Shown here: positions 57,082 to 64,000 of the stretch, one piece after another
Numbering within the stretch: the first letter of the stretch is position 1
How the letters are laid out: each line of letters begins with the position of its first letter
Assembly (NCBI GenBank): GCA_945859605.1
Contig: OX243814.1
Span: forward strand, 40,148,346-40,212,345
Source: Lumbricus rubellus
Taxonomy: Eukaryota > Annelida > Clitellata > Crassiclitellata > Lumbricidae
Direction of reading: 5' to 3'
DNA: 64,000 nucleotides
The notes under the pieces: generated by a model
The model's database searches: none
What the model was told of the DNA's origin: nothing
The model's input: only the letters and a program-made list of their open reading frames with translations
Made by a program: the position numbers and the translations under genes

Positions 57082-57242
57082 CTACGATGAAAACAATATT
57101 TTAAAGAGGAATATTCCAAAACAAAGTAAGAATTATCCCTGCATGCATTCATGCAGCCAGCAATGAAACATTCTCAAACGCGCATTGACTGCATAATTAT
57201 ACGCCCAATGTTGTCATTCGCTGCTCTCAGCATAATATTGTC

Positions 57243-57856
57243 CAGTGTTGTTGAAAGTATCGGGCAAATGTACTTAAGTAAAAGTAAAAGTAAAATGGAT
57301 TTTAATTACTTAAGTAAAAGTAAAAGTACTCATCACAAATTTTACTTAAGTAAAAGTAAAAAGTAGCCCCTTCAAATATTACTTTTTAAGTAAAAAGTAA
57401 AAGTACCGAGTCTTTCTATAAGCTTAACTCAATCGATTATTAACCTTAAAAAATACTAAATTCTCGAAATGGCACTTATCGCTGAGTCTAGTTCTAGTAC
57501 GCACGCTTCCGATTTATGGTTAGCACAATGCACAGCTGAAGAGTCGTTCTGCTGCAGAAATGGCAGTGCATCCAGCGTGTACCACCCATCGAAAATCTGT
57601 TTTTAGGCATGCAAACTTGAATAAGCTGTCTTAGCTTAGAGAAACAAAATGTTAATTAGCGCTTTGAAGTAACGAACATTGTAACGAGAGTCGCATAAAT
57701 TGTAACGAAGTAAAAGTACTGAAATATGGGTAAAAGTTTACTTCGTTGAAAGTAAAAGTATTTTATTTTTTTGATACTTCGTTACATGTGAAAGTACTCA
57801 AACTTTTACTTAAGTACAGTAACGCGTTACTTTTACTTCGTTACTGTACAACACTG
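57243..57856. mobile_element. 614-bp hAT-like element with 8-bp TSD (ATATTGTC)
   Basis: ATATTGTC at 57235-57242 and 57857-57864 flank ends CAGTGTTGTTGAAAGTA and ACTGTACAACACTG. The inside has repeated AAGTAAAAGTA on the left and TACTTTTACTT on the right. CAGTGTTG ends with 8-bp duplications are diagnostic of hAT. Confidence 0.88.
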
Positions 57857-58069
57857 ATATTGTCCTGGAACTCTTGTGTCTTTCTACAGTCATTCAAGGG
57901 CAGGAACCTACATAATAGTACACATATCCTATCCTAATTCTTACCATCTACTTTACCTCTTCCTATTACGTGTCTTCCAATTCTAAACAAAACCCACTGT
58001 GGTATTCATCAGATCCTGTCTAACTATCCCATCCTAGGAGCTTGATCTAGTTCTAACCAAAGACCTTAC

Positions 58070-58143
58070 CTCTCTATCAACCAAGTTGAGTACAGGTCTG
58101 TCAATACGCTGGTTTATGTGATGTACCGTAGCTTCTTTGTGTG
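58070..58143 (-). CDS. Possible small N-terminal exon
   Basis: An open stretch reading HKEATVHHINQRIDRPVL... ends at a consensus donor (GAG|GTAAGG) in phase 0, as needed by the next exon at 57081. Two acceptors are possible: CTATAG at 58144 (needs a phase-1 entry, which does not fit the upstream candidate) or a weak CCAG at 58109 (39-nt exon, phase fits). No homology is recognised. Confidence 0.3.
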
Positions 58144-58638
58144 CTATAGAAATCTTAAGATAAGGATTATAACTACTGTTGTGGCACTGTGTGTGTGTGC
58201 GCGTGTGTGCATATATTATATATACGCGCATGCACGTGTGTCTGTCCATTCCAGCTTCATTCAACTATAAATGAACCTCCTGTTCTAACAGAATTAAAAC
58301 AGCATTTAAGCTAACCTCAGCTAAGTGAACTTTATAGAAGGATCTGTATAAATGCCTAAATTTCCAAAGTTTTTACGCATTTATCATGGCTGTGTAGATC
58401 AGCATATAATTATGTGAGTGACTGATTTGTATGCATTTACGTACATTTGTATGCAAACATCAGCATATAAATTATACAGATACGCATTTACGCATGTACC
58501 ATTGTAGAATGTACAATTATACAATGTACATGCAGATATTTCTGCCTTTTGTAAACCCCGCATTGGTGTTGAATCATGACAACATGATTTGTTGTGACGT
58601 TGGTGTTTTTATTTTAAAGGATGACAACTGTAGTTCAC

Positions 58639-58853
58639 CTGTGCAAATTGTTTAGGAGCGGCTGCTCCAGTTTCTGTCTGAGTTTCCATTTCAGTTTCTG
58701 TCTGACCTTCTGTTTCCATTTTTCCTTCAGTCCCATCTTTTGTCTTAGCCGCAGCTTCTTCATCTGTCTCCTTCTCTTCAGCTCCGGTTGAAAGTCCATC
58801 AGCCGTAACTTTCATCAGTTTCAGCTTTTTCGCCCGAAAGATGAATGTTTCGG
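58639..58853 (-). CDS. DNAH1: Candidate N-terminal exon, Glu/Thr-rich low-complexity segment
   Basis: The exon lies between a TTGCAG acceptor and a CAG|GTGAAC donor and gives 71 codons plus 2 bases. The first half is basic (FRAKKLKLMKV); the second is a run rich in Glu, Thr, Lys and Met with repeated ETE words, likely disordered. It precedes the recognisable DNAH1 exons in the same orientation and compatible phase. It could belong to a different gene, but it is the best candidate for the variable dynein N terminus. Confidence 0.5.
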
Positions 58854-58899
58854 CTGCAACGAAAATTATAGAAATAAATCCTAATTTATACATGCAACA

Positions 58900-59204
58900 T
58901 ATAACTATTTAGGTATTAAATCAAATTTACACAGGGTTATAGTTGCAGCATACAGAGTAGATGGAAGAAAGGTCAGAGACTCAAATGTGATCTCTTGCCA
59001 TGGCCAATGGTCATCATCGAATATGAAGTGTCCATCTTTGACAATTGAGAAGTTCACAGCATATGAAATATTAGCTCTTGCATAAACTGGCCAGTAGCGG
59101 CGCCAGAGGGGCTAGGGGAGCCTAAGCCCTCAAAATAGGGTCACCCCCTTAAAACGTGACATATCCATGAGATTTCGACCAATTGACTAAAAAAAGAGGT
59201 CGTC
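58900..59204. other. Intron with an old transposon remnant
   Basis: Near 59092-59160 GTAGCGGCGCCAGAGGGGCT and GGGTCACCCCC recall the G/C-run MITEs. Otherwise unrecognised. Confidence 0.35.
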
Positions 59205-59300
59205 AGATATTTTGGCAGCAGCTTGACGTGGATTTGAACCTGGAACCCTCTGGCTCCAAGGCCCCGAACCCACCACTACACCACCATCCACAGCGCCCCG
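59205..59300 (-). mobile_element. tRNA-derived SINE, family 1, head only
   Basis: GTGGATTTGAACCTGGAACC, GGCTCCAAGGCC and CCACTACACCACCATCCACA: the tRNA-like head on the minus strand. Confidence 0.75.
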
Positions 59301-59519
59301 TAGCATGTAATGTTCATCATTGTATAAAATCAAAACGAAACTATTGGTTGGCCACTTAACTTTTTGTAGGATATACATGTGATATAAGTGACATAAGTGA
59401 CATGTGATATACTACAGATTAATAAAACAATATTCATTGAAACTATTGTCTGACCATTGAACTTTTGTGCAATGTCTGGGCAACCAGGATTAAACGTAAA
59501 CATCACGACATTGGCTTAC

Positions 59520-59598
59520 CATAGGGAGTGTGATCTTCCTTTGCAACTTTCCACATCACATCCTGTTCCACTCCTGGTCCTTGTCGAACATCCTTCAT
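59520..59598 (-). CDS. DNAH1: Candidate first coding exon (start codon)
   Basis: On the minus strand an ATG at 59598-59596 follows directly after an in-frame TGA and opens 26 codons (MKDVRQGPG...KEDHTPY) ending at a strong donor, ATG|GTAAGC. It ends with one spare base, which fits the next candidate exon (58853) that begins with two. There is no clear similarity to the vertebrate DNAH1 N terminus, which varies, so this is inferred from phase, donor and stop placement only. Confidence 0.4.
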
Positions 59599-59704
59599 TC
59601 ATCAAATCAGCATTCAGAAACTTAAAAAGCATTTTCAGAAGGATAATGAACATCAATATGATAAGCATAACTCAATGTGAAATGTTATACATCATTGTCA
59701 TACA

Positions 59705-59770
59705 TCATTTGAGCACTCCTGAGTAGGTATTTAAACTTGAAAGTGTGCTATATAAAATAACTTGCAATTG
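59705..59770 (+). mobile_element. LINE tail fragment
   Basis: GAGCACTCCTGAGTAGGTA then GTGTGCTATATAAAATAA and later AATAAT-rich repeats (59775-59910). Confidence 0.55.
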
Positions 59771-60621
59771 CAATAATAATGTTCAATAATAACAATAACA
59801 ATAATAATAATAAAACTGATAATAATTTAATAATAATAATAATAATAATAACAACGACAACAATACTAAGAAAAATAACAATAGTAAAAATAATTATAAT
59901 AATAATGACTGTTATTGCATCATGCATTCAACAGTTTCTTTGAGTAGTGATATAATCACAACTCTTTCACTCGAACCACATAAGATAACTCACAAAGTTT
60001 CAGATTCTAAAACAGGCTAAGTATAATTTGGTTAAGTACTGGTTTCCAAAGTATTCCAATGGGTGACCGCTTTGCCAACAGAGGAATACTTCAATCAAGC
60101 TGATATTATTATGATACAATGACTTCCAGTCCACTGCATGGAGCCAAATCTCTGTAATGGCACCTTGTGCGTCTGTCTCTGTCTCCAATTAGTGTCAATT
60201 TGGCGCTGGTTTCAGCTAAGTAGGAACTGACAATTCTGAACAACATATGCAGTTTATGCACTGGTTGTAAATTAAAAACTGGGTGTATGTAGGATATATA
60301 AATTATGAGCAGCTCCTCATGTAGCAGTGCTTTAGACATTTGGAGATTACAATTAACTGATTACAAGTGCACTACCATTTAACTGTGTGGATTAGGGCAA
60401 TTGTTGACATGGGACTAATTAACATACACAGTGACCTGGGCTATCATGAGTCTCAATTACCTTTAAAACCTTCTTGTTCACCAAAATGCGGTCAGCATTT
60501 GGATGAATAAAGATGAATACGGAGAATAAAAGATATTGCTACGTTATGTACTCACGTACTTGTAAATTTGCAGCAGAACCCAATATCTTATGAATCTCAC
60601 AATACCAATCTAATGCTAAAC

Positions 60622-61462
60622 CAGTGATATTTTCATTAACGATAAGTGAAATTAGAACTGAAAATATTGATTTCCGTTAAGTATAACTGTAACTGTAACT
60701 GAAATTATTTTAAGAACGAAAACTGAAATAGAACGGAAATTGAGCCCACCGAACTGAAATTAGAATAAAAACGAAAATTAATTCTCGAACTGAAATTAAT
60801 GAAAAAAATGGAAATTTTAGTTGACAGTTTTTTCCGATGCAGCTCTGTTTGTTTAAAAGACGCACATACTTTCTGACTCTTACAACTTTTGTATCTTTTG
60901 CCTAGCATGTGCTTTATTACGGTTAGTTTAAAAACAATTTTTCATTTGGACTTTCCTGTAAGTTTATAATTTTCAACTTCGCGATAAGACTGGAAATCAT
61001 TTGGCTAAATGACGAAAATCATGTATTTGCTGCGAGGAAATAGACAAAATAAATGTGCTTAGGCCTATCCATGCAAGGCTTCGTGGGTCTAGCCTACCCT
61101 AAAACGGATGACTGTGGAACTACAATGTCATCTTATGATAAAATTTTAACATATTACCTCTGCGCACACAGAATACTAAAAAATATATTAAGAAACGGAC
61201 CAGTCAAAATCATGGGTGGCTGCAAACTTTCATGCGACTTGGCCTAATCCGAGTCAGCGACTTCACCATGGAGAAAGCATGAGTGCTCCAAAAAGACGCA
61301 AGCAAAAGAACTGAATTGAGAACTGAAATTATTTCTAAAACTGAATTAGAAGTATAACTGAAATTTTTTGAAGAACTGGAACTGAATTAGAACTGAAATT
61401 GAGACAATCCGAACTGAAATAGAAGTAAAACGGAAATTATTTCCTGAAGTAAAATATCACTG
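60622..61462. mobile_element. 841-bp hAT-like element with 8-bp TSD (TGCTAAAC)
   Basis: TGCTAAAC at 60614-60621 and 61463-61470 flank ends CAGTGATATTTTCATTAACG and AAGTAAAATATCACTG. Subterminal GAACTGAAATTA-type words fill both flanks. No transposase frame. Confidence 0.88.
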
Positions 61463-61939
61463 TGCTAAACAAGATCTTTAACACTCGGAAGTTTCTGCAA
61501 ATAGCCTCACCCCAAGAATCACAGCAGCCTCCTCTCCCAAAACATCAGAGTAATATCCTCGAAGTTTGCTTTCAGGGAAGATATTCTTATCATCGGATGT
61601 ATCCATTTCATGCTCCTCATCATTTGTTCCAGCATCATTTCTCTGATGGGAGCTCATCCCTTAACAGATATAGTACAAACAGAAATAATATGATTTACAA
61701 TATTCACCAATCTTCATTTAATTTTTAAAACAGAATCTGCCATTCTGCTTGTACTCCATACCAGTGCTCAGTCAAGAATCTGGATATTTGGAATCCTAAT
61801 TTAGAATCCTCATAAATATCATGAATTCCAACATGAGGTATGGTCAAAGTATTATGGAAGCCAAATTTGATGAAACATTGGGGACAATAGATTGTCTGAA
61901 TACGTATTTTAGTGTTGTAAATTATTCGCTCGTTGCAGT

Positions 61940-62330
61940 ACTTATTTTTATTTTTAATCAATCCAACTTCTAGTTTGGCAGGAATCCTTCTCATTGACCC
62001 AGCTTCTGTTCAGGCAAGAATTCGTGTCATCATTCCCACCTCTATTTCGGAAGCAAATATTTTTCATCAACACAACTTCTATTCAACAAAAAATTATTGT
62101 TTATCAATGCAGCTTCAAGCCTTCAATTACAGCGAGGTGTTTTCATAAATCCCACTTCTATTTAATTAAAATTTCTTTTCATCATTCCAACTTCTATTTA
62201 GAAAGAATTCTTTTCATCAACCCAACTCGTATTCGACCAAATAATGGTAAACGTGTTCTTGCCTAAACGGAAGCTGGATCAATGAAAAGGATTCTCGCCA
62301 AACTAGAAGTTGGATTGATTAGAAATAACA
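61940..62330. repeat. Degenerate ~36-bp tandem repeats (CCAACTTCTATTT)
   Basis: AACTTCTA-like words recur near 61967, 62001, 62039, 62074, 62109, 62154, 62190 and 62225 with TTCATCA(T/A)(C/T)CC between them. After about 62262 the same words appear inverted (GGAAGCTGGATCAATGA, AGAAGTTGGATTGAT). Confidence 0.7.
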
Positions 62331-62979
62331 ATGCTGCAGCCAGCGAAGATGAGCGAATAATTTACCATACTAAAATACACGTTTACCCATGCAATGTTAA
62401 ATAGTTTACGACGCTAAAGTAGGCCTACACGTTTACCCAACGCTGAAACCCATGCATTTGGCGAATAGTTCACGACGCTAAAATAACCACACGGTTACCG
62501 TTTACCGAAGTTATTTTATTCGTTGGTCTGACTCAAATTCTTCACGACTGCTTATTACAGCAAATATGAATGACTGTGAAAGATCACACTGCCTTCCATA
62601 TATAATTTTTATTTTATTTTAGCGGGCTCGACCGCGGTTTATATTACGCCACCCAGGAGGTCTAGTCTAAACTAACGTTCAGCAAATCAAAACATACTTG
62701 CAAATCCCAATAATCGATTAGATCAATTCAACTGAAAATCACTGTTGGAATATCATCATAATCATTAAGCAATTGTCTTAAAATTACGAAATTTTAATCC
62801 ATATATTTAACAATTTCTTAATCTATTCGTGCTCATCCACACGCACGTCATCTTTCATCAGCGAACGACATCATTGACTCGGATCACATTAAATCGAACC
62901 GTCACTTATTTGACATATTAATATAATTCATAATTGTCGCCATCTAGTATTTGATTGTTAAGCTGTCATCTCAACAAAT
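62331..62979. other. Upstream flank, nothing coding recognised
   Basis: Unique sequence with ACGTTTACCC/GACGCTAAA repeats near 62380-62510. Neither a promoter nor an upstream exon was identified with confidence. Confidence 0.4.
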
Positions 62980-63052
62980 CTTGAAGACTTACCATTACTG
63001 TCAGCAATGAAAATATTATTTTCATTGCTGACAGTAATGGTAAGTCTTCAAG
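62980..63052. repeat. 73-bp perfect palindrome
   Basis: 36-bp arms around a single central base (63016), beginning CTTGAAGACTTACCATTACT. No mismatch was found. Each strand carries TAATG|GTAAGT, a consensus 5' splice site. Confidence 0.97.
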
Positions 63053-64000
63053 AGGTCGATAAATGCCCCTACACGTTGTTTAAACTTTTGAATTTCTACA
63101 CTACAACAGTGGATACCACTTTAGAAATTTATTAGGGCCTATGATAGCCTATATAGCCTATATTATTTCTAAAATAGGCATACTTCTGAAATATTGGGGG
63201 CATAGGCCTAAGCATCTCCGTCCCCAACTACAAAACTTCGAGGTATCGGGGACCGTCCTCTGGCTCCTAAGTTTCCATCCATGAATGCTGCTGCTAAATG
63301 GGCAATGACTCATGAGCACCCCATTTCCAATGTAGGCTAGTTGCATAGGACTACCGGCGTGACCCCTCAGCAGGCCCCCGGGCAGGGTTCACTATGAACA
63401 GGGCGCATCTTAAAAGGGCGCAATCAAAAGGGCGCAATCAAAAGAGTGAAAATCAATGGAGCTATGTACATGTAGGCTATCACAGTTTCACTAAAAATAC
63501 CTTCACCCAGATTCTATTTCTCATTCGTTATTTTCGTCAATCCAGCTTCTACTTCATCTGTAAAATGTACCTCAGGCTCATGTTCATAATTATCTTGATA
63601 AGCACACGTGCTAATATTTTAATACCGTAGCCTAACATTTTGTTTCAGCATTTTAATTAAGCGCATGCCTAAGCGTGACGTTTTAGCATAGAATTTTTTT
63701 ATATGAATAGATCGGCAGACGGCGGTCTGCATGATAGCCTAGCCTACCGGTAAAATAATCAGTAGGACTAGGCCTATATAGGGCCTATTATAGGCTAAGT
63801 CCCTGGTTAGCAGAGGTCTCATTCATTCTTGTAAACACACTGAAAAAACTGCGGAGGCCTAAATGTTGTCCTGGTCTCACGATCATTGGTTTGAAGACTA
63901 AGTGACAAATTTAACTAGGCCTATGTTCGTGTCTCAAGTCGGTTTAAGTCGACTTGGGGTAAAAACAACTTCAAGTGACTTCTCTCTACAAAATTCGACT
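63053..64000. other. Upstream flank
   Basis: Contains AAAGGGCGCAATCAAAAGGG direct repeats near 63413-63445, one more AGCTTCTACTTCATC word (63540) of the 61940 repeat, and several TAGGCCTA palindromes (63140-63930). No gene recognised. Confidence 0.4.

Noticed and set aside
60465..60530. Minus-strand open phrase IHPNADRILVNKKVLK followed by GTAATT, considered as an extra DNAH1 exon
   Set aside because: No AG acceptor before the open phrase in a usable position and no DNAH1 similarity; in addition it lies upstream of the candidate start exon.

Overview
This window is animal nuclear DNA. It is AT-rich and intron-dense and holds one recognisable host gene, read on the minus strand: an orthologue of the axonemal dynein heavy chain DNAH1 (an inner-arm dynein motor of cilia and sperm flagella). 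I assembled 38 consecutive exons by hand, from 57081 down to 364. All 37 junctions agree in phase and give 5,964 nt, exactly 1,988 codons. The protein order follows vertebrate DNAH1: N-terminal tail, linker, AAA1 (Walker A GPAGTGKT, Walker B CFDEF), AAA2 (GPTGSGKT), then the start of the AAA2/AAA3 connection. The rest of the motor (AAA3-AAA6, stalk, microtubule-binding domain, C terminus) lies beyond position 1. Three less certain exons (59598-59520, 58853-58639 and about 58143-58070) may carry the start codon and an acidic N-terminal segment. No other host gene was recognised.

The organism is probably a marine invertebrate, perhaps an echinoderm or another non-vertebrate deuterostome. The clues are the close match to vertebrate DNAH1, tRNA-derived SINEs, many LINE 3' ends with a shared 'GCGCCTCTGAGTAG...GCGCTATATAAA' tail, a foldback transposon, and the common palindrome TAGGCCTA. 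I cannot name a species from sequence alone.

The introns are full of mobile and tandem DNA. From left to right: small 8-bp-TSD elements and TTAA elements (2-7 kb); a 793-bp inverted-repeat element carrying a telomere-like 64-bp array, whose empty site is preserved in a neighbouring duplicate (7.7-8.5 kb); LINE fragments; a 3.8-kb TIR element that is mostly an 86-bp satellite with a 13-mer higher-order period (13.7-17.4 kb); an 810-bp foldback element with 9-bp TSDs (19.2-20.0 kb); a 1.4-kb element with oriented copies of GTCACCACCGCAACC (23.8-25.2 kb); a probable Helitron-type element (28.6-29.0 kb); at least nine copies of one tRNA-derived SINE and four of another; an 816-bp piggyBac-like element (51.4-52.2 kb); a retroelement fragment with a restriction-like endonuclease domain (54.2-55.2 kb); and two hAT-like elements (57.2-57.9 and 60.6-61.5 kb).

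The most unusual pattern is where tandem repeats meet splice sites. In two introns the repeat unit includes the 3' splice site and the first exon bases: a 20-bp unit repeated about 17 times before the AAA1 Walker B exon, and a 50-bp unit repeated three times before another exon. In two more introns, arrays stop 10-14 bases from the exon. In addition, the acceptor and first 109 bases of one exon are copied exactly (123 bp) and joined to a retroelement.
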